A stretch of DNA of 64,000 nucleotides from Caprella mutica (GCA_947561585.1 CANNZV010001167.1:62001-126000), one strand, 5' to 3'. Counted from the first letter of the stretch, positions 12,346 through 24,480 are shown. Program-made: numbers and translations. The notes: a model not told the origin generated them from the letters alone.

Positions 12346-14097
12346 TACAATAATGAATTGAAGTGTAATTAAGTGTGATTATACATGGAATTGTGAGATA
12401 AATATATCAGAAGGATATGAGTCAAGATGTATAATTAAATATATGTTGATATTTGAAAAAAGGGGATATTCCTAATACATTAAGAATATTCATTCTAAAC
12501 TGTAAGGGTAAATATTACTAAGAGAAAACAGTAATTGCAGGTTCAAGGGTCAACCAGAGTACAGAAAATATCCTGAAAAGAAAATCTTCTTTTAAAGAAA
12601 AACTTCAAGGGGGAACCGTAATATTTCCAGATTTATAAAAGAATGAATGTAGTTGATTTTACATGAGTATAAAAAGGATTAAAATGAAATCGTAAATAAT
12701 AAAAGCGATCGAATAGAACGGAGTTATTTCATAAAAATAAATGAATTTATTAATTAAACTCAGTATAGCAGCTTCAATGCAATTAAAAAGTTTGAGTTTA
12801 AAAAGGGACAGTTAAATAATTTAATTAATAATGTATGGATTCAATATAAAGAAAACTGTTGAAAAGTTTAATGATACTGAAATAAGAGTAAAAGGCTCTT
12901 TAATGATAAATGGGAATTACGAAAATATTTTTGAGAATTCAGTTTAATGATAGCAAGAATCTTGATGATATTTAAATTATTACTTGAAAAAGTAAATGAA
13001 TACATTAAACTTGAGTTAAAGCAAATGAAAAAAAAATAATGAGATTTAATTCTGTTCAAGAATTTATGATTATAAAAGGAACATAACGAAATATAATGAA
13101 TAGCTAAAAAAACGACATAGTTTATGTTCAATTAATTTCTTTCAATGGTTAGATCAATAACATTAACTCTTAAGGGTAACTACAATATACACTGATGTTT
13201 AAAGAAATGTAAATTATATATATATATAATGCATTGATGTTTAGTGAAACATAAAATATATATAAATAACTGTGTGTTTGTAAGTTAAGAGTAATTAAGA
13301 AAATTATGTTGACTAACACTTATAATTATTGATGAAATGTAATGTAATGGTAGATAAATTATAATCTATGTAAGATGTAAGTTTCTTGCATAAGCTAGTA
13401 AAGTTCACCTGTAATTGCAGAAACACACGTAAAAGAGGCTAAAAGCAATGAACCCCATCCATCTGACGATCTGACGTTATGGGCAAGACATCGGTTGAAG
13501 GTGAATTACTTAATTTTACTATGAATTTATCACTATAAGTGAAAATCTTGTAAAGTAACGTAACAATAAAAGAAACATAACAGTTTTGATTGTGTCCAAG
13601 ATTTTCATGAACCTAGTTTTAAGTGAAAAATATGTTATATATATACTAACCCCTTCTTTACAGTCTTATAATAATAGGAATATGTATTGTAAACTGAATG
13701 AGGTATGTTTTGAAATAAATGTTATGTGAGATATATATTATCAAACTATAATATTACTTGAAGGATTATAATAATACTATAATATTAAAGAATTTTGTAG
13801 AATCATTGTACAAAATTTTGGAAATAATTAAAACAATCATGTTTTAGCAATGTAAAATAAGTAATACTATCCTTCAACTGTAAGTCTAAAAAGTAATAGT
13901 TAGGTAAAAATATAATCCTAATTATACTTAAATTAATGCTGATTTATTTTTATTCCCAAAACTTGAAAAACATCTCTCGAGAAACTGGAGCAGAGCAATA
14001 ACAAACCAGATGTTGGAACAATCCAACACCAGTAACTTGTTGATCCGAAAAGGATAAGCCGAGCTACGCCTGGTGACGAGAAGGCTGATCAGTGGAG

Positions 14098-14262
14098 CAT
14101 ACTTGGTGACGACTTCAGTCATATTTGGTGACGACTTCCCTTTCATATTTGTTGATGTCTTCACAGTCATACTGGATGATGACTTCACAGTCATACTTGA
14201 TGATGACTTCACAGTCATACTTGGTGACGACTTCGCAGTCATATTTGGTGACGTCACAAACC
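14098..14262. repeat. 24-bp minisatellite, about 7 copies
   Basis: Unit CATACTTGGTGACGACTTCA plus CAGT with substitutions. Because 24 is a multiple of three, it leaves frames open on both strands (minus 14371-13928, plus 14073-14279), but neither shows a domain, so I treat these as by-products. Confidence 0.75.
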
Positions 14263-14874
14263 AATGCCCGGTAACCTGAGGGAACCATTCATTCTGAAGG
14301 AGGAGAATGAACATGGGGGCTTCAACTCTCATGTACCTACTTTGAGAAGTCTTCTCTGATGGTACCGACACATTTAGATCATTTCACCTTGATCTTATTA
14401 TTCTAAATTTTGGATTATTACTTTAGTCCAATTAACTTAGATTTCTATACTTTGAATTTACTTTAAAGAAAGTTTAAATATTAATTGCTTATTGAAACAT
14501 TCAGGTTATGAGCATTTAATTATTGATGTTTATTTGAAAATTAATTCTTTAAAGGATTACTTAAGATTTCATTTGATAGTTTACAGATTTCGAAGTTGAA
14601 CATTTGATTTAAAGTAACTTTTAATTTCATTGGATATTTTAAACGAAATCTGAATATGTTTATTCAATACGAATAAAAATAAGTTATGTAAAGCTAACAA
14701 TAGTATAGATGAATACTAACCAATAATATAGCTCATATGATATTACATAACATATGTAACCATAGTTTAAGAAAAGAGAAGTTTAAGATAAGTAATAACG
14801 AATTTAGTTATACTCATATATTTTGAAATGAATATTTTGGAATTAAAAAATAATGAAGTTTCGATTTTGATGTA

Positions 14875-15170
14875 AGATTATATTCATTTGAGATATAAAA
14901 GTTAATTAAGTTCTATTGACTATAGATTATATTCATTTGAGATATAAAAGTTAATTAAGTTCTATTGACTATAGATTATATTCATTTGAGATATAAAAGT
15001 TAACTAAGTTCTATTGACTATAGATTATATTCATTTGAGATATAAAAGTTAACTAAGTTCTATTGACTATAGATTATATTCATTTGAGATATAAAAGTTA
15101 ACTAAGTTCTATTGATTATAGATTATATTCATTGGAAATATGAAAAGTAATTAATCTCTACTGATTTTAA
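14875..15170. repeat. 49-bp tandem repeat, five copies plus a degenerate sixth
   Basis: Unit begins AGATTATATTCATTTGAGAT; copies start at 14875, 14924, 14973, 15022, 15071 and, diverged, 15120. The first five are nearly identical (one TTAATTAA to TTAACTAA change), so the amplification is recent. Confidence 0.9.
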
Positions 15171-16091
15171 ATTTAATTTCATTTGAAAATTACTTAACTT
15201 TATTTCCGACGTTTCAAATTACGATGCTTGAAGTAGAAGATATAATAATAGTAGATATATTATAATCGTATGCTTAGATTTTATTGATAATCTTATTTGT
15301 AAGCATTATAATTTTGGTTCTTGAATGAAAGTAAGATGTTTATAGTTGGACTATATTGCAGTAAAGTATTAAACGAACTTTATATTTTGAAGAAAAACTT
15401 TAAGGGTGTTTTCAATGACTAGACATTCACCTGGATACTATTTCCATTTAAGTGTTTAAGAATTGAGAACATACATATTTAATTTTTAGAAAGGTAATGG
15501 TTACTTTTATTTAAAAAATTAAAATATAAATTTAGCAGTTATAGATTGAAGTTTTATGATTGTTCAACTTGAATTTGAGATTTATAATTTGATGTTTCAT
15601 GTTTTGAATTTTAGAACTGAATGAAATGGGATTTCAGGTTCAATTTTGAATAATTATAAATAAGGTTAGATATTTGAATATCTTTATCAGTTAAATAAAT
15701 TCCATAAAATGAAAATATATTTTTGATGTATGTTTCTGAATATGAGTAGAATAACTTATAAATTTTTACTCTATTTTGATTTAATATCGTGACCAGAGGT
15801 AGAATTCATGATTACATATATGATAGGAATTGTCTTGTCATCATACTTTTGTACACACAATTTTCATGATGGAAAGACTGATCTATTTAGCAAATCAAAT
15901 TTTAATCTGAAATTTCTTTTGTTTTAATAGATATAATTTATGTTACGGACTTAGAAATTTTAAGAAATTTCATAGGATGTTTTCCGAGTGTTGTTCGAAA
16001 TTTGTTAGGATATTTTTCGATTGGATTTCGATAATAAGGGTTTAGAAATTGAAATTCAACCGACAAGTCGGTTGAAACACGAAGGGGGGAG

Positions 16092-17266
16092 TGATATTAA
16101 CAATAGAAGGATTGTTAATACGCTGAACTTGTATCTTTACTTAATCTTTCAATTTCTATAATTTGATAATCATTTATTCAGACATAATCTTTTTAATCTT
16201 GTACACTGTTCATTAGAAGGAAATGCTATTTAAATTTATGGTCATGTTATTCTCGCTAGGAGCTCGAATATAATTATAAACGAATAGCTTTGATGTAAGC
16301 CGCTAATATAACTTGTAACTTCAGAACATAACTTTATAACTTGTAACCCAGAGCTATAACTTGTAATTCAGAATATAACTTTATAATTTGTACTAAGTTA
16401 TATAACTTCATGAACTTTGTAAATCAGTTATACAACTTAGAATATTGAGTTCTTTTTCTATAAATAGAGTTGAAATTAATACTTAATTAATTTAAAAAGA
16501 ATTAAGTAAGTACTTCAATTATTCTAATTGAAATACTTAATTAATAGTTAGGAACTTGTAACATTTCTGATCATGTATAGGTTAAACAGGACTCTGAAAT
16601 AGTATGCTTAAATTTGGATGTTTATTAGCAAATCAGGTTTCACTAAAATGAACTATTAGTAAATCTGATCGATCTATATGTTAATCGTATAGAAAGCCAT
16701 TACCACTAGCGTGTTAAATTTGAATAATGCATTGTGTTATTTCTATCTGCAGTGAGTAGAAAAACATCTTTGAAAAGTACTATCAGTACCTTAACAGAAG
16801 TTTATTCACTCACTGGAAGGTTGGACTCTCCAGTTCAACCTTTAAATACCATTGGCACCTAACTAAAGTGTTCATAGTTCGCGATGGTCTCTTGAAGACT
16901 GGTTGGTCGGACCAAGTCCGATCGGACTTGTCCATCCACGGGTTTCGTGAGTTGGCAACTCAGACCCTTGTTTATTTAAAACCCTAAAGTTTACTCAACC
17001 GCTAGTTTATTTAAAACTTGTGTTGTGTTATTTAAAGACTTGTGCGTAAGTCTTAGAACTCTGTACTATTCGAACTTTAATATAAGTACACCCATTTAAA
17101 ACTTCCTTGTGTTTAATTTACTTCCTAAAAACTTTTACCGTTTAGTCATTTGTCAGTTTAATAGAATTCAATCAATTACCTCCAAGTCTCTTCAAGTTAA
17201 GATAATACAAATAATTGTTAAAGAACCCGGAGACTTAATTTGCTCTATGGGATAAGTTTATTAACA
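16092..17266 (+). mobile_element. Possible LTR (3' or solo) of a retrotransposon
   Basis: A polypurine tract, GAAGGGGGGAG (16081-16091), is immediately followed by TGATATTAACA, the usual arrangement at the start of a 3' LTR. About 370 bp inside is a TATAAATAG box (16459). A sequence ending TTATTAACA at 17266 could be the other end. No second copy was found in the window and no gag-pol is recognisable upstream, so this may be a solo or orphan LTR. The right boundary is a guess. Confidence 0.3.
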
Positions 17267-17509
17267 AGCCTCATCTACTTAGAAAATAGGTGATAATTTA
17301 CTATCAATCCCATAGGAAAAGGGCAATTTAATATCCTTTATAATTTCTGAAATATGCACCATCACTTGATTTTGATGTAATCTTGACGTGTTTTCCGTCG
17401 ACAGCTCCCAAACAATTTGGAAACTGCCATCTGTTGTCAAAACTCTCAGCGATTTTGAGCCATTCTTCTTGTGTTGTAGGAAACTGAAAAAAGTCAATAT
17501 TAGAATTTT

Positions 17510-17580
17510 TATGATATGATATAATAATGTTCTATGATATGATATAATATGATATGATGATATAACGTTTTAATATGATA
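17510..17580. repeat. ATGATAT microsatellite-like tract
   Basis: Imperfect repeats of ATATGATATGAT immediately upstream of the MADF-BESS exon. It may mark the breakpoint where the upstream exon(s) of that gene were lost. Confidence 0.6.
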
Positions 17581-17593
17581 TTATTTTTGGCAG

Positions 17594-18058
17594 GATTGTG
17601 ACATTACTGACGAGGAAGATTGTGAATCGATAAGCGTTGCATCAACAAGCAACCCTACAACCCGTACACAGAGTAATTCTCCAAGCCCTCTACCGCCATC
17701 TACCATCAAGAAAAGGAAAATGACAACTCCTTCAAATGCTATGGAAAAACTTGTCACGGTGATAGGCGACAGAATTCAAAATAATCCTGTAGAGGACCAG
17801 TACGACCATTTTGGAAAGAATTTGGCTGTTAAACTGAGAAATATTTCTACGATGCAAAGGATCTACGCCGAAAAATTAATAAACGATGTAATGTTTGCTG
17901 CGGAACTAGATCAGCTTAATTCTACAAGTGTTTTTAATACAAGTCACGTAAATATTGTAATGCCTACTACAATGGAACCCAGCATGTCTACCCCAAATCC
18001 AAATTCTCAAACTCCACATAGCTTAGCAGGATATTTTTCAAACTTTACTTCTCTTTGA
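17594..18058 (+). pseudogene. MADF-BESS protein of a Harbinger element, last exon
   Basis: An acceptor (TTTTTGGCAG) opens a 155-codon frame ending TGA at 18058. It begins with an acidic Ser-rich linker (DCDITDEEDCE), then a Lys-rich patch (KKRK), then HFGKNLAVKLR and AEKLINDVMFAAEL, matching the BESS motif that follows MADF DNA-binding domains. Harbinger elements carry a second gene of Myb/SANT or MADF type that helps the transposase reach the nucleus and bind DNA. Here it is opposite and inside the transposase intron. The N-terminal MADF exon is absent upstream, where a microsatellite lies. Confidence 0.65.
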
Positions 18059-18247
18059 CTTCACTTCTTAATTTCTCATGATAATATTAATTAATGTTAT
18101 TTTTCCAAAGTTTATGTAATGTTAATAGTTGATTCCTTTATATTCATGACAATATGGATTAATATTTTTTCAAACTTTAATTTTCTTACATTTTTGCAAA
18201 TCATAAATGTATATGGATATGAAACTTTATTTCCTTACTTTCATGTA

Positions 18248-18462
18248 GGATAGGAATCGCATCATCGGTCGGTTCCGCAATTTCGGTCATATAAGAAAAA
18301 ACGATCAAATAGTAATTGTTATTTATTTTTTATTTTAATTGTATCCATGATACCTGCAGGTATCATGGATACCAATTAAAAATAAATAACCATTATTAGG
18401 TATATCGTTTTTTTCTTATGTGAGATAAAATGTGGAACCGACCGATGATGCGAATCTTACCC
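18248..18462. mobile_element. 215-bp foldback MITE with a perfect 32-bp central palindrome
   Basis: Ends GGATAGGAATCGC and GCGAATCTTACCC are flanked by TA. The arms are near-perfect inverted copies (ATCATCGGTCGGTTCC against GGAACCGACCGATGAT). The centre at 18341-18372 is a perfect 32-bp palindrome around CCTGCAGG. Same family as 2905-3064. It sits in the Harbinger intron, downstream of the MADF-BESS stop. Confidence 0.8.
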
Positions 18463-19079
18463 TACCTATCATTGTCATTCAAACTGTACTTTGTATTAAT
18501 TGTATTCGTACAATAAAATGGATATAAAATTTACATGTTTTTTTGCTTACCTTCATGTAATCCTTCATTAACGTGTCAATAATGGCACTGCATGTCTCTG
18601 GGATAATTTTGCCAAGCCGTTGTGGGGAAATTCTTGTAGGGAACTTTAAATCTTCATAGGATTGTCCGGTCGCTAAGAATCTGAGAGTTGCTGATAATCT
18701 TTGATGAGGCGATATTGCTCCCCTCATATTAGTATCCTGCCTTTCAATATACGGAGTAACACAGGAAAGTAAGTGATCATAGGTTTTCTCGTCCATTCTT
18801 AAATAATTAAGCCAGTCCTGTTGTTCAAATCTAAGGTCCTCCATCAAAGATATGTGTGATTTTGAATCCCTTTGCTTTAGCCAATCCTTACACCATTTCG
18901 ATTTAGTCTTTTTTGGTTTCTTAAAAGAAGAATGCGCAGCAACAAGCCCTAATCCAATCAACAATAACTCATTATCAATAATAGAGGAGGCCATTTCTAT
19001 GTTATGAATACCACTGTAGTTTATCCTGCACTGATGGACGCACTGATCGTCAGTGGACGTCCTTGTTCTGTGACTGAAG

Positions 19080-19663
19080 GAATTCCTTCAGGAAAAACTG
19101 ATCGTGAATGGCCCGCTTATATACAATCAAACAAACCATATTCACAGAGGGACAGAGTACAGACAGACAGTCTCTAGTCTTAACGTGTGGAGTCGTTAGA
19201 AATATCAATATTCTATACTGATCAGGGTTGGCGAAGGTATTTTCCTGATAGTACCAAATTACACACTGAAAAGAACCAGATTGGACACAAAAGTACCAAA
19301 AACCTTAAATTTCCATGAAATCCAACGTTTTTTTTTACTCTATGTTCGTAAAAATTGATATTTTTGAAAAATGAGGTAATTAGGATCTGGTACTTTTTAG
19401 AAATAAAAGAGAGCGAAAGTACCAAATCTGGTACAATAGTAAGCCTGATACTGATTAGCGATTAGATAAATAATTACTTTATGATTAATTAAGTCTATAA
19501 GATCACGAATGAAGTTCAATTTAGTATTCTAAATAAAAATCTATCCCCTTTTAACGAAGAATAGTCATAACTAGGTATTACAAGCAGGTATTAATCTATC
19601 TTAGTACCATATTGTCTTTGACGAAGCTAAGTTGAGGTATACATTCAACTTAGTGTCGTCTAA
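19080..19663. repeat. MITE-B family fragments
   Basis: Segments match the dispersed family described at 58343: GTCTTAACGTGTGGAGTCGT, CTGATTAGCGATTAGATAA and TTTAACGAAGAATAGTCATA. A short unrelated stretch (about 19225-19435) interrupts them. The copy is split at 19664 by a Harbinger-type MITE and continues at 20302. Confidence 0.6.
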
Positions 19664-20298
19664 AGCCCCGTTTACACTAGGGGTAAACCGTCAGTTTCGC
19701 CCACAGTTTCTTTGCAAGCGTTCACACTGGCTAATTGTTGGCGGTGGTGACAACAGTTGTTACTTTGGTCATTTGATCACAATGAGTCGTGAGGTGCAGA
19801 TGTTGTGCGCTGCAGCTGCGCTCCTCATTGCAGCAGGTGTGAAGAAAAGGAAGCAGAAGCGCACGCGCATGGTCTTTGAAGCATCGACTTATTTTCTTCT
19901 TTCCGGAACTGATTCCGAAGAGTGCCTATTTTATTTTTCACATCATTTTCTGTTATGTTTTGCCCCAAAATCTCAAATTCAATAATAATATTTCTCACTG
20001 CTTCTCTTCTTTTGTCTCTATTCTAAAGTCCTCACTTTTAATATTCCACATACATCTATTTAGCTTCAACAGATCGATGAAAGATGCTGTGGATTCTTTA
20101 TTCCACGAGTAGGGAGCAGCTGCCTCAGACATCCTTACACCTCTGCGTCACACGAACGACTGACTTTACCCGCCAACTTGGCGGGTTAAGACCAGAATGA
20201 ATGGTGAGCGAATTTGACGGGTGAAACCTCGGTTTCTGCGGTATATGGGTGAAACTGGCGGTTTCACCCGCTGTTTTACCCCTAGTGTAAACGGGGCT
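19664..20298 (+). mobile_element. PIF/Harbinger deletion derivative, 635 bp, TAA target duplication
   Basis: The termini are AGCCCCGTTTACACTAGGGG and its reverse complement, flanked on both sides by TAA, the 3-bp duplication characteristic of PIF/Harbinger. The interior keeps the start of a transposase frame at 19782 (MSREVQMLC..., then KKRKQKRTRM) running to 19985, then non-coding sequence. It looks like an internally deleted copy of a full Harbinger. It interrupts a MITE-B copy. Confidence 0.8.
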
Positions 20299-20301
20299 TA
20301 A

Positions 20302-20650
20302 CACAATATGGTACCTATATAGGTCTATACTCGCTTGGTATACCTAGTTATTATATTATATTACTCGCTTGGTATAAAGTTATGTACGTTTATTATTGTT
20401 TGGTGTGACGTATGCTACAGATCGTTTCTGATTGGTTGTTATTATTTTTAAATGTGCCCTATCAAGTAGAGCGTCTGTCTTAAATTGTCTTTGGTATAGC
20501 CAAAGACAATATAAGATAGAAGCTCAACTTCATGTTATAAAATACAGAGCATGTTTGCACTGACGTCAGAACTCTCACGCAACTTCTAGCCAATCAGCGT
20601 TAATGTATACCTCAACCAAAGACTCAACTTAGCTTCGTCAAAGACAATAT
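20302..20650. repeat. MITE-B copy with CRE and CCAAT motifs
   Basis: Includes two inverted family ends meeting at about 20505-20525 (ATTGTCTTTGG and CCAAAGACAAT), a TGACGTCA palindrome near 20567 and CCAATCAG near 20592. Interrupted at 20651 by a MULE-type MITE and resumed at 21076. Confidence 0.65.
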
Positions 20651-20659
20651 GGTACCTGC

Positions 20660-21066
20660 GGGTGTAGGTCATAAGCCCCCCGGTCAAGAGCCCCCCTAGG
20701 TCATAAGCCCCCGGTCACGAGCCCCCCTGTTTTGAAATCCTTATTTACCTACATTATTTAATCCTTATTGGCACTTTTGTATTTCATTACTGATTAGACA
20801 TAAAATATATGTATATCGGGGGGCGTGCCGCCCCCCGAACCCCCTTGCCAGGTCATTAAACAATCATGAAGTGTGCAGTACAACAATCTAGAGGATACAA
20901 CAAACTACATTAGCAACCCTCAGTTATTTCTATCTAAGTAGTTCTTCATTTGTTTAACTAGGTAAATAAGGATTAAAAAAACATGGAGGGGGGGGGGGGG
21001 GCTCGTGACCGGGGGGGCTTATGACCTAGGGGGGCTCCTGACCGGGGGGGCTCTTGACCGTACCCC
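20660..21066. mobile_element. MULE-type MITE with G/C-run ends
   Basis: Starts GGGTGTAGGTC and ends GACCGTACCCC, with inner inverted repeats of GGTCACGAGCCCCCC type and a central CGGGGGGCGTGCCGCCCCCC foldback. Flanks GGTACCTGC and GGTACCTAC are a 9-bp target duplication with one mismatch; 9 bp is the Mutator/MULE signature. No coding capacity. Other copies lie at 48007, 49028 and 53463. Confidence 0.7.
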
Positions 21067-21360
21067 GGTACCTACATAAAGCAATACCTAGTTATGACTA
21101 TTCTTCGTTAAAAGGGGATAAATTTTATTTAGAATACTAAATTGAACTTCATATGTGTTCTTGTAGAATTAATCATAAAGTAATTAGTTATCTAATCCCT
21201 AATCAGTATAGAATATTAATATTTCTAACGACTCCACACGCTAAGACTAGAGACTGTCTGTCCCTCTGTGAATATGATATGTACAGTTTGTCATTGTTTG
21301 CTGTGACGTATGCTACTGAACGCATAGATTGTTTCTGATTTGTTGTTATTATTCTTGCAT
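21067..21360. repeat. MITE-B remainder, cut by the large inverted repeat
   Basis: Resumes the copy interrupted at 20660 and ends at TTCTTGCATGTGC, exactly where the outer edge of the 10-kb inverted repeat begins. Other copies continue past this point into the TIR, so the junction truncates this one. Confidence 0.6.
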
Positions 21361-21834
21361 GTGCTCCCCAAAGCATCACTTCATTGATTCAACTTTATAT
21401 AATTAAGTATTACACAATTCACTAGGTATATCTACAGAATGATCTGAAAGTAATAATGTGTTTCGAACTAAATGTGTTGAAAGAAATTCAATGTAATAAA
21501 ATCCGTTCATATTGAACCATTCAACCTTATAAATAACGATGTCAATTTGTAAGAAAAAGAGTAACAATGAATTCAAATTAGATATATGAAATTTAATTAA
21601 AATGCAATCAGTTGAGAAGGCAAATCAAAATTTACTAATTCATATTCATAGAAACTTGTTCTAATCTTAAAGAATAGATCCTACTTATAGATTATTCAGA
21701 CGATTTGTTCAGAAAAAAAAGACCTAACAACCCGGGTGATCCTCCCCAGGGAGCTACGACAGTGGCAAGTTTGTCATAATTGTAATTCGGTTTTATACCC
21801 AATGTTGATATCATGTGAAACAACAATTAGATTT

Positions 21835-22500
21835 TTAAGCTAATAAGATTCATTATTGAAGGAGAAGAATCAATTTCAGTGGCACCATCAGAAAGAAAGA
21901 ACTAACTAATTTTTGACAATTAAAAATTACATTTTCATTATTCAGATTTCTCAAAATTGTAGCTAGTGAATCCTCCAGGCTACCAATAAAAGAGAGTTTC
22001 GTAACAAATCAATTAATTATTGAATGAGATCATGAAGAAATTAGTGGTACCAACAGAAAAGATTACAAGTTCATACAAAATTCTAATTTTTGACCATTAA
22101 ATATTAAATTTAAAAAATTGTTATTTTTAGAAATGGTAGTGAATGCACTAAGTTACCAATTAAAAATTCTTTTTAAACAAATCAATTAATTACTGAATGA
22201 GAATTAGCAATTTCAGGGTCACCATAATTTTCTAAATTCGGTTCTCTAGAAATATTGGTTAACATATGAGACTAACTATTAAAGTTTTTTTTCAAGCTAA
22301 TTTATTCACTATTCAAGGAGAAGAAGTAATTTCAGTGTCAATATCAGATTATTTAAATAGTCATTACATAAATATTTTATCAAATTTGACATGAAAAATT
22401 AATATTTTTTACATTCTGTTTTCTAGAAAGTAGCTATAGAGAATAAGCCTATCATTTAATTTAAATCATTTAATGTTTGTAGCAATTGAATCAGTTCACA
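21835..22500. repeat. Degenerate tandem repeats, period about 115-190 bp
   Basis: Five copies of a motif resembling CAAGCTAAT..TTCA.TATTGAAGGAG start near 21835, 22004, 22176, 22294 and 22480, each followed by TTTCAGTG-type and TTTCTAGAAA/TAGCTA-type segments. The mirrored set is in the right arm (about 28480-29230). A related unit occurs outside the palindrome at about 39830-40030. Confidence 0.6.
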
Positions 22501-22897
22501 ATTGAAGGAGTGTTAGTTTGCACTCCTAGCAGGACGCAGTAGTAAGTTGAAGTAACATACATTTACACGAAACAATTATGCTCCAATTTAATAGTTCATT
22601 TAAATGTTTTCATAAATACAATCAATAGAATATTTGGTCACACAGGTTTGGCAGCAAAATGACAACAGTAAATTATCATGTCACTCTTTACCTAATCATC
22701 CCTCTTCCCAATCACGAAAAATTACTAAGTGATTTTTCGGGGTTGGGAAATAAAATGCTTACAGTACTACAATTATATGAAAATTTGATCCATACTTCAG
22801 TCTTATTACCATTTGTGGCAAATTCCTAGTTCACATCCCTATTTCATGTAGGGATGTGAACTAAGAATCGATTCAAATACCCCCTTCCTATTTTAAG

Positions 22898-23570
22898 CCC
22901 CGTCCAGACGGTCAAATTTTTTTTAGAGAAGTGACAAACTAAATGACAAACTTATCGTCAGTTTTCAAGGAGTGTCTACACGGTCAAATTTTCTCGCCAA
23001 AAGTTTGAGGTTCACTGGCGTCAGTTTCGTCAAAATTAATGTTATATATCATTACAATAAAAATTATATAACTTGGTATGTATATTTTTTAAATTTAGAA
23101 CAGTAAGAAACCGGAAAAAATAATTTGTTTTAATGACAATATATCGTCTTGAAAAGGATAGTCAAAAATAGATCATAGAAAACAATTCACAACGTAGGTA
23201 GCTTACCTATAACTTAGATCTAATACATTCTAATACAACCAAGTATTAAAGAGTCTGTCGTCAGCCATTGTAACTAGATAGATACTAACTAAGTTTGAAA
23301 AAAATGAGGTTTTTGTAGGTGTATCTAGCTGTAATAAACTAAAATGACGCGCAAATAAAAAAAAATTATTGCCGGAAAGTCAGTGTGTACTTCAAACTTT
23401 ATCGTCAGCAAATAGTTTGACAAACTTTTTGATGACGATATCCAACATGTTGGAATGAAAAAACTGATGAAAAGTTTGACGGTTTGCTGACGCTAGGAAG
23501 TTATCGTCATTTAGTTTGTCATTAAGTTTGTCACTTCTCTGAAAAATTTGACCGTCTGGACGGGGCTTTA
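22898..23570. mobile_element. Harbinger-type MITE with TTA target, present in the left arm only
   Basis: Terminal inverted repeats begin AGCCCCGTCCAGACGGTCAA and extend about 55 bp with minor differences. The element is flanked by TTA on both sides. The matching place in the right arm (about 28095-28105) reads CTTCCTATTATATGGGTTAT on the opposite strand with nothing inserted, giving a paralogous empty site inside the window. Confidence 0.8.
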
Positions 23571-23975
23571 GGGTTATTTTTTTATTTGATTTAAATATTA
23601 GCCAGCAAGAAAATTGTATGATTGAAGAAAATAGACGACTCCTTGGTTGCTGCATTATGTAGGATGAAGAACTCAACAAGAAGTAGTTTGAATTTTCCCA
23701 AGCTTTCTGAAATCTTCGTGATTTCCGTCTTCAGGGGTAACATTTATTGAAAAACAAGCTACTTATAATCTACCTACTCGTAGTCATGATACATATCCTA
23801 ATTTCTAATTTTTTTTAACATTTCAATTTTAAATTTTGACAATCTTATTAACTATAGGGACTATTTACTAAGGAACTTCATATGCTCTATTAAAGTGTTA
23901 TCCTATCTATGCGTATAGTACGATTCTAATTTTCTCCTATTAAAAGTATTCTAACATTGTTACAATATCCTAACA

Positions 23976-24332
23976 TTAATTACCCAAAAAAATTAATACC
24001 ATCGGGTGGGCGATCTTTATTTTGCCGAACAATTGCTTGTTAAAGTTTTCCAGGCAATTGTTCGTTCTTCGGCTTTGACGAAAAACAGAAAGAACGTTAT
24101 ATCCCACCCGATGGCACCAAAATCTCTCGAAATATCCAACCAGCGCCACAGCATTCGGTGGATTCCCCGCTTCTGCCAGGTTGGCCTTTATCAACTCCAA
24201 CCCATTTGACATTGAGTGGCTTGGCAGCAACGGGAAAGCCATTATTTTCTTGACCAGTGCTTTTAGAGCATTCTCTTCAGCCTTGCAGTAAAACTGCCTC
24301 AGATTGGTTGAAGTTATTTTCCTCCATATTGC
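23976..24332 (-). pseudogene. MULE transposase, C-terminal exon
   Basis: An acceptor (CCTTTATTAG) opens a 118-codon frame to TAA with no internal stop. It contains QFYCKAEENALKALVKK, a helical region FPLLPSHSMSNGLELIKANL, then RRTNNCLENFNKQL and AHPMVLIFLG. This is the arrangement after the catalytic Glu in MULE transposases, where an R.NN.LE.FH..L....HP...F motif is conserved. No upstream catalytic exons are recognisable nearby. The right arm has the same exon, mirrored and degenerate, at 27410-27718. Confidence 0.65.
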
Positions 24333-24480
24333 CTAATAAAGGAATAATAATGAATTCAGATTTTCTTGTAGCTAGTTCATTGGAATGACGGAATTTTTGA
24401 TATGTTTAAAACATAGCTAATAATTCCTACACTTGTAAGAATTACTCGAAGTCTTAAAATAAATTAAGGTAATTTTTTTA

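Larger units (their letters stand above)
17328..18994 (-). pseudogene. PIF/Harbinger transposase, two exons, truncated
   Basis: Exon 1 (18994-18551) starts at ATG and encodes 148 residues with the N-terminal features of Harbinger nucleases, including LRMDEKTYDHLL and RLSATLRFLATGQSYEDL. It ends in a clean donor (AAG|GTAAGC). Exon 2 (17483-17328, acceptor TTTTTTCAG) continues in phase 0 with FPNCLGAVDGKHVKI, where the Asp is the first catalytic acidic residue of the DDE triad, and NYKGY. It then hits TAA; the rest of the catalytic domain, with the second Asp and Glu, is missing. The 1.07-kb intron contains a MADF-BESS type exon on the opposite strand and a TA-flanked MITE. The family normally cuts and pastes at 3-bp TWA targets. 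This copy cannot encode an active enzyme. Confidence 0.75.
21361..24480. repeat. Left arm of a 10-kb inverted repeat
   Basis: Reverse-complement matches run from GCTCCCCAAAGCATCACTTC at the outer edge, paired with the sequence ending at 31226, to AAAATAAATTAAGGTAATTT at the inner edge, paired with about 27268. The arm is AT-rich and holds degenerate tandem repeats (21835-22490), a small hairpin (22825-22868), a Harbinger MITE absent from the other arm, and a minus-strand MULE transposase exon at its inner end. Arms differ by many substitutions and indels, so the duplication is not recent. Confidence 0.85.

Noticed and set aside
13928..14371. 147-codon minus-strand frame with repeated S-S-M-T-V-K units
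   Set aside because: The repeat part is a 24-bp minisatellite whose length is a multiple of three; the flanks show no domain, splice site or promoter.
24006..24209. Plus-strand frame opposite the MULE exon, and the similar minus-strand frame at 27485-27691
   Set aside because: Both are antisense to the transposase exon copies and owe their similarity to the inverted repeat.
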